A program made the translations under genes and the position numbers. A stretch of 64,000 nt of DNA from positions 7,012,790 to 7,076,789 of the forward strand of contig NC_072452.1 in NCBI RefSeq assembly GCF_027596085.1, read 5' to 3'. Shown here piece after piece: positions 57,701 to 62,703 of the stretch. Source of the stretch: Anoplopoma fimbria (Eukaryota; Chordata; Actinopteri; Perciformes; Anoplopomatidae). Position 1 is the stretch's first letter. Each line of letters opens with the position of its first letter. The notes beneath the pieces were generated by a model that was not told the DNA's origin, ran no database searches, and worked only from the letters and a program-made list of their open reading frames with translations.

Positions 57701-60700
57701 ATCAACAGATGAAAGGGTTGAAAGGACAAGAGCGAGGCGACCCTGAGACACAAACAGTGAAACACACACATAATAATATTCCATAACTAACTCAGGTCGC
57801 ATGCAAACTACAAGAGTTCAGAGTGTCTCTTTTTTAAAAATGAAACACCTAATAAAATAACTTTTATGTGGTTCAACCAGTACTCAGAAGACGACATAAA
57901 TGTGAATATGGTACTGATTGTATGACTAGGAGCCTTATGTGCCCCGCTGAGATCTGGTATTTTACCACTTATCGTGGAAACTGGTTGGTCTGTCAGTTTG
58001 AAAGAAGAAAAGCAGATTTGTTCAATTTGTTGTTTGACTAAAATAGAAAATGACTTTCATTTTGTTTTCCATTGCCCTTTTTATTAGGAACCGTGCAATA
58101 ATTTGTTTCAGCAAGATAAAAACAGATATAGATTTTATAAATATGGATGAATCACAAAGACCGAGTTCAATATTCATCCATTAGCCATTAGGGAAATGAG
58201 GGAAAAAAAGAATAAACTGTCGGTTTGTAGCAGTTATTTTCAGAGCACATCTCATTTTACACTTGTTTCAAACATGTTATTTGAAATGACATAGTATCTC
58301 TTTATAATGTGGTATTTTATCTTATTCATCTTTGCTCTTATATATGTAAAAAAAAGGGAGAGTTTTATGTTTTGTAAAATGGTAGTGTCTTGTAATCCCA
58401 TGTGGGATGGGCCAGAGGTTTGTTATGACACAAAGACAAAAAGGAACTAAAATATCACATATTCATGCTAACAGTTCCTGTGGAAGAAAGGCAACCAGTT
58501 TCCTGATACAATCCCCCTCACCTATGGGTGTGCTGTGCAGTAACACTTGCTCCAGGCTGCGTCCGTCGTTGTAGAGGGCGAGGTGCCAGGTCCCGGGGTC
58601 CATGTACTCGATGAAGCCCGTTTCCTGGAGGCCGCTCAGCAGCAGGCCTTTGGGAGCTTTGGCAGTGGAGACGGGATCGGTCAAGGACCTGGGCAGCGCC
58701 TTCCCGTCCAACAGTTTCACAAAGTCGAACTGGACACAGCATACGGGAAGAAAAGCAGACAACGGCAACACCATCCAATTAGAAGGAGCGAGAGGGGAAT
58801 TCGTCAAAACCTGCATAAATGCAACAGGAAAGATTGCAAGCCAGACCCATGTGCAGTGATGTGTGAGCTTTGTGAAACTGCCAATTGAATGCTATTGGAA
58901 AACTGCCTGCATATGAAAAGCTGGGGAGTTACATTGGATGTGGATATCAGATGAGAATTGCGCAACAGGAAACCACAAAAAAGAGAAGGGAAATCATCTT
59001 CCATGGCAGGTCAGTCCTCTACCAGACATAGCACAGGCAGACTTTACCACCCAGGTCTTCAAATGGAACAGACTATTATTTCGTTTGTCTAAACCTCTCT
59101 GTGCTTCTTCCTCGCCCTCTTTAACTCTCCCCCGCCTCACCCTCCCCTCCCCTCCCCTCCATTCTAAAACCTCCTTGAACTAGCAAGCGCTCGCTGAGCC
59201 TCATTCCCCCTGAGGGCTGTATGTCACACTAGTGTCAAAAACAGCTAATTAGACCTCTTCATGCAGGCGAGAGCCGGGGAGCACTGATGTTAAGAAGCAG
59301 ATGACTCGGTGTGTGTTGCATACGTGCCTCTCACATGGCACAGCGCTGTTCTACAAGGTGTATAACCTTTGCGTCATATTGTTTCTGGGAAACGTGTCAT
59401 TTTATCTACACTGAGCTGATGACGGAATCAGAAAAAGGCTGTTTCTTTGGTTATTGTCAACGACCTTTGTCCACATTGGGAAAATCTTCATCTTCCTCTT
59501 CTTCTTTTAGTTGACAAGCATAAACATTTTGCACCACAGTCAACATCTGTAGGAGAATGTGACTGCTAAGCTCGGTTTTCACTCGTCTCTTACACTGTGC
59601 TTTAATGCAGTCAAACTCACGATTAAATCATTCTCGTTTACACATTTTCTGTTTCTGTTTTCAGAACAAGTAAAAACAGTGATTTTTAAACGGCTCATAA
59701 ATGCTACCAGTTAAACAGGCAGAGAGCATATGCTTCTCTGCTGCACGCAGACATTGATCAAATCCTTATTTTGTGCGGACCAAACAAGCATGAATAGAGT
59801 TTATTATCACCTTTGTTGTTTGATTGGCTTTACTGGCATTTAAAATGGGTGATCACAGACAAGGCTAGAGGTGACAGGATGTTGTCTCTCTTACTTCTTA
59901 CTGCTACACAAGCCCTTCTGAGCAGACATATGTTTATGGAATTATATTTGAAGGCTAGTTACCTTCCACAGTACCAAGGTAGACGTGTGCTGTGCCTATT
60001 TTCCATTCCCTGACTGCTTCCTCTCTTCATTAGTACACAGAGGTGTCCAGCATAATTAATTAAATCTATCATTGTCCTTGGTCTAATCAATAACTTATAG
60101 TCTGAGAGCAGCGTGGTGACGATACATAGTTACCTCCTGGTTAAAAGTTCACAGAGACCACAGAAACAATCATGATGTTGTGAGCTACAGTGATAACCAT
60201 ATAAACAGTGCTAGTGTGGGCCTGGTTTTATACTGAACAGAACTTAACAGCTTAAACCAGCAACATACGGAACCTTACTACTGAACCGCAGAGTCCGAAC
60301 CACTGAACGTCATGGTGTTATGACCGGCGATGGGGTTCACATCAGTACTGTACATGCATACCGATGTGACTGTACACCACACAGTCAGGTTAAGTGAGCC
60401 TGGAGGCAAAGTTGGGAGCGCTCACAGCAGGGATGTTATACTGTACATACAGTACTGATGTGCACTTGAATGGTGACGCAATCCCTTAGCTTACAAACTA
60501 AACAAGCTAGCTAAGGTCAGTGACTGTGAATCTTTGAACCGAAGGGAAATATTTTAAATCAGCAAAGTGATTCATATTTCTACCTGTATAATTACAGAAA
60601 ATTCTAGATGCAATCTGATGCAAGGGATCAGAAATGACATACTCCTATTTCCATATTGGTTCAAATTGTGCCATACAACACAGTCAGGTGAAGTGAGCAT

Positions 60701-61224
60701 GGGATGTTGTTGAGAGAGCCAGAGAGCCACTGTGTGTCCAAAAAAAATTTGTTTTCCCAAATTGAATAATTATTTGAAAGATAACATTATCTCTACAAAA
60801 TATAATTTATACAACAAATAATACGCCACGTACATAATTGCCTTTGGGAGGCCAGAATTTTCAGTTATCACATTTTTGTGAAGTAAGCTCACTCAAAAAC
60901 AGCCTTAGTGTGGATGAAAGACCAGAGAGGAAACGGTGCATTAGGGTGGATGTGGTACGTGGTACTCCAGCAAACAAGCCCATCTGGGTGAACAGCAAGC
61001 TACAACAGGGGCCTCGTTTACCTGAGTGTGTGTGGGCGGTATGTTCCTGCGTCCGTAAACCCCAAGCAGCGCGTTGTGCGAGAGGGACAGGTTGAACTTG
61101 ATGTAGGTCGGGTGGTGCACGGTCATGTGAAACCTCCAAAAGAGTCCCGGCGGGATCGCCTGGCTCTGCTGGGTTCCGACATCGACCTCGCCGCGGTCGA
61201 TGGCCCGGCCTCGCACCCATTTCT
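643..61224 (-). CDS. tenm1: teneurin-1, partial gene (20 internal exons, extracellular region to NHL domain)
   Basis: Spliced minus-strand gene. Teneurins are type II membrane proteins that act in synaptic adhesion by homophilic and latrophilin binding. Joining the 20 exons gives an uninterrupted 1116-codon frame: juxtamembrane region, eight EGF repeats, Cys-rich, TTR-like, FN-plug and most of the NHL propeller. TENM1 is favoured over TENM2/3/4 by peptides such as [21 protein letters not shown] and [19 protein letters not shown], which match my memory of mammalian TENM1. Every intron is GT..AG and all phases agree. Exons for the cytoplasmic domain and membrane segment lie beyond 64000, and those for the YD shell below 1. 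The paralogue call is strong but not search-verified. Confidence 0.95.
1226..1300 (+). repeat. fragment of dispersed repeat (same family as 44057-44425)
   Basis: Segments CATTCGCTTTCTTGCAGAGA and CTCTAAAGCTCAGTAATTAA occur in the order seen in the family consensus as I remember it, with the part between them missing. The piece stops shortly before the TTAA-flanked element at 1320. Confidence 0.5.
1320..1862. mobile_element. MITE-like element with TTAA flanks
   Basis: The left end reads TTAAAGGTCCAGTGTG-like and the right end CACACTGTGCCTTAA, giving imperfect terminal inverted repeats directly inside TTAA at both ends (1320-1323 and 1859-1862). Internal sequence such as TTGCAATCTGCAAC matches my memory of a very abundant teleost repeat. 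TTAA duplication is typical of piggyBac-type transposition. No coding capacity. An internal GA tract occupies about 1534-1570. Confidence 0.7.
2140..2370 (-). repeat. dispersed teleost repeat, reverse copy
   Basis: It ends GTTGAACTATTCCTTTAAA, the reverse complement of the start of the copies at 38241 and 44057 (TTTAAGG...TAGT..AACATTT). The core GCTAAGCTAACTGCTG corresponds to CAGCTGCTAGTTAGCTTAGC in the 44-kb copy. Non-coding; class unknown. Confidence 0.6.
3940..4348 (+). mobile_element. truncated LINE 3' end with ATT-type tail
   Basis: The plus strand encodes a short C-terminal remnant, [20 protein letters not shown], then untranslated sequence including AAAGCACTTTGTGCTC and AAAAGTGCTATACAAAA, then an AT/TAA tail (about 4273-4348). 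That combination is typical of 5'-truncated non-LTR retrotransposons of fish (L2/CR1-related). Exact clade not determined. Confidence 0.7.
4536..4730 (-). CDS. tenm1: tenm1 exon w19: NHL propeller
   Basis: 195 nt, phase 0 to phase 0, acceptor ttcatatcag. It reads [47 protein letters not shown] and [12 protein letters not shown]. The donor is gtcatt, weak because of C at +3, but homology (IQQ followed by V-TNGE in w20) fixes the junction there. Confidence 0.95.
4731..5281 (-). other. tenm1 intron w18-w19
   Basis: 551 bp. It holds a TG/CA tract at 5231-5260 close to the w18 donor; nothing else was recognised. Confidence 0.85.
5282..5365 (-). CDS. tenm1: tenm1 exon w18: NHL propeller
   Basis: 84 nt, phase 0 to phase 0, acceptor gtcatcccacag, donor gtagag. 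It reads [20 protein letters not shown] then LDNNIVLQ, near-identical to other vertebrate teneurins. A (CA)n tract in the transcript begins about 22 nt after the donor. Confidence 0.96.
6304..6320. repeat. 17-base G run after a TG tract
   Basis: Follows an imperfect TG tract at 6262-6299. A G run this long is prone to sequencing and length error. Confidence 0.9.
6645..6736. repeat. (CA)n microsatellite, 46 units
   Basis: Uninterrupted run. It produces spurious TH-rich and VC-rich reading frames. Confidence 0.98.
6920..6982. repeat. (CA)n microsatellite
   Basis: Uninterrupted run preceded by a CT-rich stretch. Confidence 0.97.
7224..7378 (-). CDS. tenm1: tenm1 exon w17: NHL propeller
   Basis: 155 nt, phase 1 to phase 0, acceptor cccgcccag preceded by a (CT)n tract, donor gtaagc. 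It reads [36 protein letters not shown] and ends MDISQ. The VIGSNG/TQPLSC peptides are TENM1-like. Confidence 0.96.
8545..8902 (+). repeat. unclassified dispersed element, copy 1 of 3
   Basis: It begins GTCGTGTTTCTGGCCACCTG and ends ATATTGATGAGTGCAGCTTT. It shares order and spacing of several 15-20 bp blocks with 33264-33625 and 50631-51108. I recall it as a common fish repeat. No coding capacity. Confidence 0.7.
12978..13004. repeat. 27-base T run
   Basis: Homopolymer within AT-rich intron sequence. Confidence 0.95.
15871..15927. repeat. (GACA)n tetranucleotide microsatellite
   Basis: About 14 units of GACA, a repeat type common in fish genomes. Confidence 0.97.
16037..16355 (+). repeat. 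dispersed teleost repeat (AAGTAAAAGTA type)
   Basis: It contains CTCTGTTACAAGTAAAAGTA, ATTCAACATATTACTGAAGT, GGTGGAGCTCATTTTAATTA and GAGTAGTTTAATCTACAA in the order of a common fish repeat that I recall. Non-coding. Confidence 0.6.
18496..18586. repeat. (CA)n microsatellite, about 45 units
   Basis: Uninterrupted run inside the 17.4-kb intron. Confidence 0.98.
20238..20262. repeat. 25-base A run
   Basis: Homopolymer; no retrotransposon body was recognised immediately upstream of it. Confidence 0.95.
21661..21696. repeat. 13-bp perfect inverted repeat, 10-base loop
   Basis: Arms ACAACTAGGCTGT (21661-21673) and ACAGCCTAGTTGT (21684-21696). It lies just past the C-terminal end of the hAT remnant and may be part of the element's end. 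Confidence 0.85.
21690..23330 (-). pseudogene. decayed hAT-family transposase (BED-finger, ZBED/GTF2IRD2-like)
   Basis: Minus-strand remnant of a DNA transposon gene in the 17.4-kb intron. In order it shows a zinc-finger-like N-terminus with [19 protein letters not shown] (about 23107-23050), then [18 protein letters not shown] (about 22876-22823), then [16 protein letters not shown] sequence (about 22415-22380), then [19 protein letters not shown] (about 22081-22025), then TELIEL and a degenerate C-terminal dimerisation segment to about 21690. This is the domain order of vertebrate ZBED5/GTF2IRD2/FAM200-related hAT transposases. Stops, frameshifts and an A/T-run insertion (22320-22340) break the frame repeatedly, so no functional product is expected. 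I did not find convincing terminal inverted repeats or an 8-bp target duplication. Confidence 0.8.
23681..23720. repeat. (ATT)n microsatellite
   Basis: Imperfect ATT run next to the hAT remnant. Confidence 0.9.
24784..25016 (-). CDS. tenm1: tenm1 exon w16: NHL propeller
   Basis: 233 nt, phase 2 to phase 1, acceptor actctcactag, donor gtagga. It reads [52 protein letters not shown] and ends [18 protein letters not shown] and FDQSHCG match TENM1. GEGRKA replaces the usual GDGGKA/GDGGRA, a small change at a glycine-rich turn. The next exon is 17.4 kb downstream. Confidence 0.96.
27160..27372. repeat. dispersed repeat made of two tandem half-copies
   Basis: Two related units of about 110 bp. 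Both carry TAACTnTGGTTCTATGAATC followed by CCGGA or CTGGA, and each ends near CTCTGGCGGTCAGT or CTCTGGTGGTCAGT. It resembles a fish repeat I have seen often. No coding capacity. Confidence 0.55.
28715..29170. repeat. probable non-autonomous DNA element
   Basis: It begins near CACTTGTCTACACGC and ends near TCTAGTGTGGACGGAAATTT, so the ends are inverted with respect to each other (GTCTACAC versus GTGTGGAC). A near copy of the first block (CTCGTCTACACGCAAACAGA) recurs at about 28786. It resembles fish elements with CGTCCACACG-type ends. Confidence 0.4.
30083..30103 (-). CDS. tenm1: tenm1 exon w15: 7-residue NHL microexon (splice insert B)
   Basis: 21 nt, phase 2 to phase 2, acceptor ttattatcag, donor gtgaga. 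Joined to its neighbours it gives [20 protein letters not shown]; skipping gives [13 protein letters not shown], still in frame. It matches the NKDTRHS/NKDFRHS insert of vertebrate teneurins, alternatively spliced in the NHL propeller and known to affect homophilic trans-adhesion. It lies between introns of 774 bp and 5.1 kb. Alternative use here is inferred. Confidence 0.9.
30104..30877 (-). other. tenm1 intron w14-w15
   Basis: 774 bp upstream of the 21-nt microexon. No repeat or coding signal was recognised. Confidence 0.85.
30878..31130 (-). CDS. tenm1: tenm1 exon w14: start of NHL propeller
   Basis: 253 nt, phase 1 to phase 2, acceptor ccctccccag, donor gtgaga. It reads [46 protein letters not shown] and ends [14 protein letters not shown] with GDFNFIRR is typical of an NHL blade. 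Family members usually have a short Cys pair after the GNG; here it is CGPSC. Confidence 0.96.
31131..32610 (-). other. tenm1 intron w13-w14
   Basis: 1.48 kb. The GC-richer part at about 31430-31740 differs in composition from its surroundings, but I do not recognise it. No exon. Confidence 0.8.
32611..32754 (-). CDS. tenm1: tenm1 exon w13: FN-plug domain, end
   Basis: 144 nt, phase 1 to phase 1, acceptor cgtatttcag, donor gtgaga. It reads [25 protein letters not shown] and [17 protein letters not shown], all strongly conserved across teneurins. It leads into the FN-plug/NHL junction, where the plug inserts into the YD barrel. Confidence 0.95.
33264..33625 (+). repeat. unclassified dispersed element, copy 2 of 3
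   Basis: It begins GTCATGTTTCTGGCCAACAG, includes AACCAGCTGCCTGCTGTGTC, and ends AATATTGATCAGTGTTGCT. Same orientation as the other two copies. Confidence 0.7.
37930..38240 (+). mobile_element. LINE reverse-transcriptase relic
   Basis: Broken plus-strand frames read FQSG, then STETAV-like and [12 protein letters not shown] followed by DQ-like residues, resembling the reverse-transcriptase core around the LLDLSAAFDTVDH motif of L2-type LINEs. There are frameshifts and stops throughout. It stops where the next repeat starts at 38241. Confidence 0.45.
38241..38490 (+). repeat. dispersed teleost repeat, forward copy
   Basis: It starts TTTTAAGGAATAGTTAAATA, contains ATACCACTCCCATGTCTGTG and ends near TTTATTTAATCCCTACACAG. 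Same family as 2140-2370 and 44057-44425. Confidence 0.6.
38677..38962 (-). CDS. tenm1: tenm1 exon w12: FN-plug domain
   Basis: 286 nt, phase 0 to phase 1, donor gtaggt. It starts [20 protein letters not shown] and ends [18 protein letters not shown], a clear TENM1-like FN-plug. NKT is a glycosylation sequon. Two acceptors 9 nt apart (cctag at 38963 and gtgcag, giving a start at 38953) would both keep the frame. The upstream one is chosen because AVQEE aligns with VVQEE of TENM1. The loop [11 protein letters not shown] is about six residues longer than I remember in mammals. Confidence 0.94.
38963..40407 (-). other. tenm1 intron w11-w12
   Basis: 1.45 kb, AT-rich, with short A runs at about 39690 and 39867-39882. 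Nothing else was recognised. Confidence 0.85.
40408..40669 (-). CDS. tenm1: tenm1 exon w11: TTR-like domain to FN-plug linker
   Basis: 262 nt, phase 2 to phase 0, acceptor tttgtctctag, donor gtatga. It begins [20 protein letters not shown], continues with [19 protein letters not shown], and ends [13 protein letters not shown]. Mammalian teneurins have WLPWN where this exon has WTPNN, a visible departure at a usually conserved tryptophan-proline-tryptophan spot. Confidence 0.94.
40767..40886 (-). CDS. tenm1: tenm1 exon w10: TTR-like domain
   Basis: 120 nt, phase 2 to phase 2, acceptor ttttttttccag, donor gtagag. It contains [20 protein letters not shown] and ends [11 protein letters not shown], the conserved beta-sandwich core that packs against the FN-plug. 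NIT in VNITFPQ is a glycosylation sequon. It is separated from w11 by only a 97-bp intron, the shortest seen here. Confidence 0.95.
40887..42140 (-). other. tenm1 intron w9-w10
   Basis: 1.25 kb. No repeat or coding sequence was recognised apart from a purine-rich stretch next to w10 that forms a pyrimidine-rich acceptor region in the transcript. Confidence 0.85.
42141..42375 (-). CDS. tenm1: tenm1 exon w9: Cys-rich region and entry to TTR-like domain
   Basis: 235 nt, phase 1 to phase 2, acceptor gtctatttcag, donor gtatgt. The split codon completes DNDGDGLIDC, followed by [17 protein letters not shown] and the conserved [11 protein letters not shown]. The end, PGDVPFDTS, leads into the TTR-like domain. 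The Ser/Thr/Pro-rich stretch near residue 40 of the exon is a variable linker in teneurins. Confidence 0.95.
42376..46026 (-). other. tenm1 intron w8-w9
   Basis: 3.65 kb. It contains a dispersed repeat (44057-44425) with an internal TA tract, a short 21-24 bp tandem duplication (44764-44814) and a CA tract at about 45777-45793. The balanced, complex stretch 42770-43020 looks unlike the repeats and is a candidate conserved non-coding element. Confidence 0.8.
44057..44425 (+). repeat. dispersed teleost repeat, forward copy with TA expansion
   Basis: It starts CTTTTAAGGCGATAGTCCAA and contains GCTAGTTAGCTTAGCATGAA, CTAGCCTGGCTCTGTTGAAG and GCAGTGACTTCCTGGAAT, in the order of the family consensus I remember. 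An (AT)n run (44310-44335) lies inside it. Confidence 0.65.
46027..46173 (-). CDS. tenm1: tenm1 exon w8: EGF repeat 8 and start of Cys-rich region
   Basis: 147 nt, phase 1 to phase 1, acceptor acaccttttcag, donor gtgaca. EGF8 reads [20 protein letters not shown] then [11 protein letters not shown]. The exon then enters the Cys-rich region with [13 protein letters not shown], the first half of an acidic calcium-site-like motif completed in w9. A TG-rich repeat (46209-46259) lies in the preceding 158-bp intron. Confidence 0.95.
46209..46259. repeat. imperfect (CA)n tract in the w7-w8 intron
   Basis: UG-rich in the transcript; lies in the 158-bp intron after microexon w7. Confidence 0.9.
46332..46361 (-). 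CDS. tenm1: tenm1 exon w7: microexon between EGF7 and EGF8 (splice insert A)
   Basis: 30 nt, phase 1 to phase 1. The acceptor is a long pyrimidine tract ending ccctcacag and the donor is gtaatt. It encodes [10 protein letters not shown], corresponding to the AHYLD-type insert of other teneurins. Skipping keeps the frame (CNI joined to DGCPG). In the family this junction is alternatively spliced. Alternative use in this species is inferred. The ten-residue length is one more than I remember for mammals. Confidence 0.88.
46484..46501. repeat. short (CA)n tract in the w6-w7 intron
   Basis: (UG)9 in the transcript, starting 7 nt after the end of w6, upstream of microexon w7. Confidence 0.9.
46508..46693 (-). 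CDS. tenm1: tenm1 exon w6: EGF repeats 6 and 7
   Basis: 186 nt, phase 1 to phase 1, acceptor gttttcggcag, donor gtgagc. EGF6 reads [20 protein letters not shown] and EGF7 reads [19 protein letters not shown]; both have six cysteines. The exon ends EHCNI, just before the alternatively spliced junction with w7. A (UG)n tract starts 7 nt into the following 146-bp intron. Confidence 0.95.
46694..48583 (-). other. tenm1 intron w5-w6
   Basis: 1.9 kb. Purine-rich plus strand next to w6; the remainder shows nothing recognisable. Confidence 0.85.
48584..48784 (-). CDS. tenm1: tenm1 exon w5: EGF repeats 4 and 5
   Basis: 201 nt, phase 1 to phase 1, donor gtaaga. EGF4 ([19 protein letters not shown]) is complete. 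EGF5 ([20 protein letters not shown]) lacks the third cysteine (Tyr instead), the second dimer-forming position of teneurins. NWT in QPNWTGPDC is a glycosylation sequon. The acceptor's pyrimidine tract is a (CT)n microsatellite in the transcript sense. Confidence 0.95.
49074..49157. repeat. (TG)n microsatellite, about 42 units
   Basis: Uninterrupted run in the w4-w5 intron, followed by a region with shorter TG bursts. Confidence 0.98.
50260..50595. repeat. possible repeat fragment ending in AGTAGCTTTCCCAACACTGG
   Basis: The phrase TAGTTTAGCTCACTATACTT followed by AGTAGCTTTCCCAACACTGG is one I recall at the end of a common fish repeat. The left boundary is uncertain. Confidence 0.35.
50631..51108 (+). 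repeat. unclassified dispersed element, copy 3 of 3 (TA-expanded)
   Basis: It begins AAGTCGTGTTTCGCTCCACC, includes AGCTCTGTTTTGGTCTCCAC and CTGCCTGCCGCTTGTTG, and ends ATATTGATCAACGCAGCTTT. A (TA)n run (50867-50913) expands its interior. Confidence 0.7.
50867..50913. repeat. (TA)n microsatellite
   Basis: Lies inside the third copy of the unclassified dispersed element. Confidence 0.95.
51228..51422 (-). CDS. tenm1: tenm1 exon w4: EGF repeats 2 and 3
   Basis: 195 nt, phase 1 to phase 1, acceptor ctgttgcag, donor gtaaga. EGF2 reads [18 protein letters not shown] and has tyrosine in place of the third cysteine, leaving an unpaired cysteine. In the family this supports covalent cis-dimers. EGF3 ([19 protein letters not shown]) keeps its six cysteines. 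A CA microsatellite (UG in the transcript) begins about 60 nt upstream of the acceptor. Confidence 0.95.
51480..51532. repeat. (CA)n microsatellite upstream of exon w4
   Basis: One interruption (GACA). UG-rich in the transcript and about 60 nt before the w4 acceptor. Confidence 0.95.
51670..51752. repeat. (CA)n microsatellite, about 41 units
   Basis: Preceded by (CT)n; second long CA array within 200 bp. Confidence 0.98.
53492..53593 (-). CDS. tenm1: tenm1 exon w3: EGF repeat 1
   Basis: 102 nt, phase 1 to phase 1, acceptor gtgttgtgcag, donor gtaaga. It encodes a complete six-cysteine EGF repeat ([18 protein letters not shown], then FAGFLGPDC). The symmetric phase means skipping would keep the frame. 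Its neighbours w2 and w4 lie 4.9 and 2.1 kb away. Confidence 0.95.
53594..58521 (-). other. tenm1 intron w2-w3
   Basis: 4.9 kb. It contains a roughly 100-bp direct duplication (55104-55205 and 55467-55563). The complex AT-rich part around 56690-56830 shows several TAAT-type motifs. Nothing coding. Confidence 0.85.
55104..55563 (+). repeat. direct duplication of about 100 bp (55104-55205 and 55467-55563)
   Basis: Both units run from ATGAAATGGCTGCTCAGCTA through GCATCCAGCCGTGAGCT to GTTAAAAGTTCCAAGCATAT, with a few substitutions and small indels. They are 363 bp apart. Confidence 0.8.
58522..58729 (-). CDS. tenm1: tenm1 exon w2: pre-EGF extracellular region
   Basis: 208 nt, phase 0 to phase 1, acceptor gctgtgtccag, donor gtgagg. 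It starts [14 protein letters not shown] and contains [18 protein letters not shown] and [10 protein letters not shown]. The last two match the TENM1 version of this segment better than the other paralogues. The stretch between DGKALPR and LQETG is variable among teneurins. It leads directly into the EGF array. Confidence 0.95.
58730..61021 (-). other. tenm1 intron w1-w2
   Basis: 2.3 kb. No transposon was recognised. A 14-bp inverted repeat (CACATCAGTACTGT near 60339 and its complement near 60452) occurs in an otherwise unassigned part. Confidence 0.8.
61022..61224 (-). CDS. tenm1: tenm1 exon w1: extracellular juxtamembrane region
   Basis: 203 nt, entering in phase 1 (the first two bases complete a split codon) and leaving in phase 0. 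It reads from [16 protein letters not shown] to [14 protein letters not shown], the conserved segment between the membrane helix and the first EGF repeat. The acceptor is tttttgtgcag and the donor gtaaac. NLS within IKFNLSLSH is an N-glycosylation sequon. The preceding exon is not in the window. Confidence 0.95.
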
Positions 61225-62474
61225 CTGCACAAAAAACATACACGGGACGATATTGTTAAGTCACATTATACAGATCTGTCAAGTAAGACGGGGAGCTCTA
61301 TTCGGTATCAGAGGGAGCAATTAATAACCAGCCTGCGATGTCTGGAAACATCAGTGTCTGCTAATGAAGGGAGACTGAATAGACAGGAATGAGTGAGCGC
61401 CGGTTGAAAAAAAACAAAACATCCTGCTTTTCAAGAGACCGTGCTTTGGAAATCCTTGGGTTAGGCTCTGCATAAAGATGAACTGCTTTAGAAAGGAAGT
61501 GTTTTGTCTGAGAGTTGTCTACTGGGGCTTTGTCGTGTGCTATATTAGCATCCTCTAACAAGAGAGGAAGTGTGTATGTGAGTGTGTGTGTGTGTGTGTG
61601 AAGAGGAGGAAGACAGAGAGGTGGATGAGGAGAAAGTGAGGAGGGCAGGGGGCATGCAGGCATTCACCAACAGCGTCACGGCACGTAGATAGCGTCTTGA
61701 GTGAGAGCATGTCTTTGTGTGTGGAGAGAATAGGTTCCTTTCCAACAGTCCCCTGGCCATCAGCTCCTCTCCTCTCCATAAGCCTTTATCAAGCGACCAG
61801 GCCGGAGTCTTTTGTGTAGGGGAGCGGGGCGAGGCTCCTCCAGCCCTCTTTGTGTCGGGGCCCTTTATGGGGGAGATATATCTCCTCTTCTAAACTAAGA
61901 TGGAGAAAATATGGTGACAGAGGGGAGCCGGCCGATCGTTACGGCCACAAAGGCAGAAGAACAGTTAGGGGCAGATTCATGGATGAGGCTGCATGCTTTC
62001 AATCTATAATGCCTGCAGCTTTACCACTCCATTACGGCGAACCCCCGTGCCCACCCACAGGCTTGCCGGCATATATATCACATGTGCTGTCACACAGACG
62101 GGGAAGTGGAGAGTGCGGGACGGTGTGTAGCTCCGGTTTCTACCGACACCGTTCTTTTTCAGGTGTGCAAAGTTGGAACTTTGACAGTCGTGGTGCCAAG
62201 AGGATGGTGACTATGGAGATCTGCCTGACTTTATTTCTAGCATGATCATGAGGTTGTCATTGGATTTTAAGGGAAAGGTCTCGATAACTATGGGATGGAT
62301 GGTTGTAAAATTTGGTAAGGGTTTAAATCCCCCTTAGGGGATATATTGCAGTAACTTCCTTTTTATCTAACTCAATAATTAAGTCGGATTTTTATCATGT
62401 TAAAAACTTTGGTTTCTGACCAAATACCTGCACAAATGATGACTTTTCAGCCTCAATTGCACTTTGTACTTTAT

Positions 62475-62703
62475 ACTTTTGCTCTGGTTTATGCTCTTAG
62501 ATGCTTGTTTTATCTGCTTTATGCTCTTAGATGCTTGTTTGCTCTGGTTTATGCTCTTAGATGCTTGTTTAAGAAAGGAGATGCACTTATGACTTCTGGT
62601 GACTAGTAGTTCTCTTGAATACCTATGTAGAATACACTTATTGTAAGTCGCTTTGGATAAAAGCGTCTGCTAAATGACTGTAATGTAAATGTAATGTAAT
62701 GTA
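62475..62703 (+). mobile_element. nested LINE/SINE 3' tail with 30-bp triplication
   Basis: It contains TTGTAAGTCGCTTTGGATAA followed by AAGCGTCTGCTAAATG and an (ATGTA)-like tail, the 3' end shared by fish L2-type LINEs and some SINEs. Its 5' part is three 30-bp units (62481-62570). TTTAT occurs on both sides (62470-62474 and 62704-62708), a possible target duplication. Confidence 0.6.
62481..62570 (+). repeat. three tandem 30-bp units
   Basis: Units start at 62481, 62511 and 62541. Units 1 and 3 are identical; all three share TTTATGCTCTTAGATGCTTG. Confidence 0.9.

Noticed and set aside
60330..60480. Inverted CACATCAGTACTGT words as a transposon end pair
   Set aside because: Arms of only 14 bp, imperfect context, no target duplication; this could be chance in AT-rich sequence.
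21620..62308. 20-bp identity TATGGGATGGATGGTTGTAA at 21620 and 62289
   Set aside because: The 62-kb copy is within a known-looking repeat. The 21-kb copy has no flanking similarity that I can see, so it may be a tiny fragment or chance.
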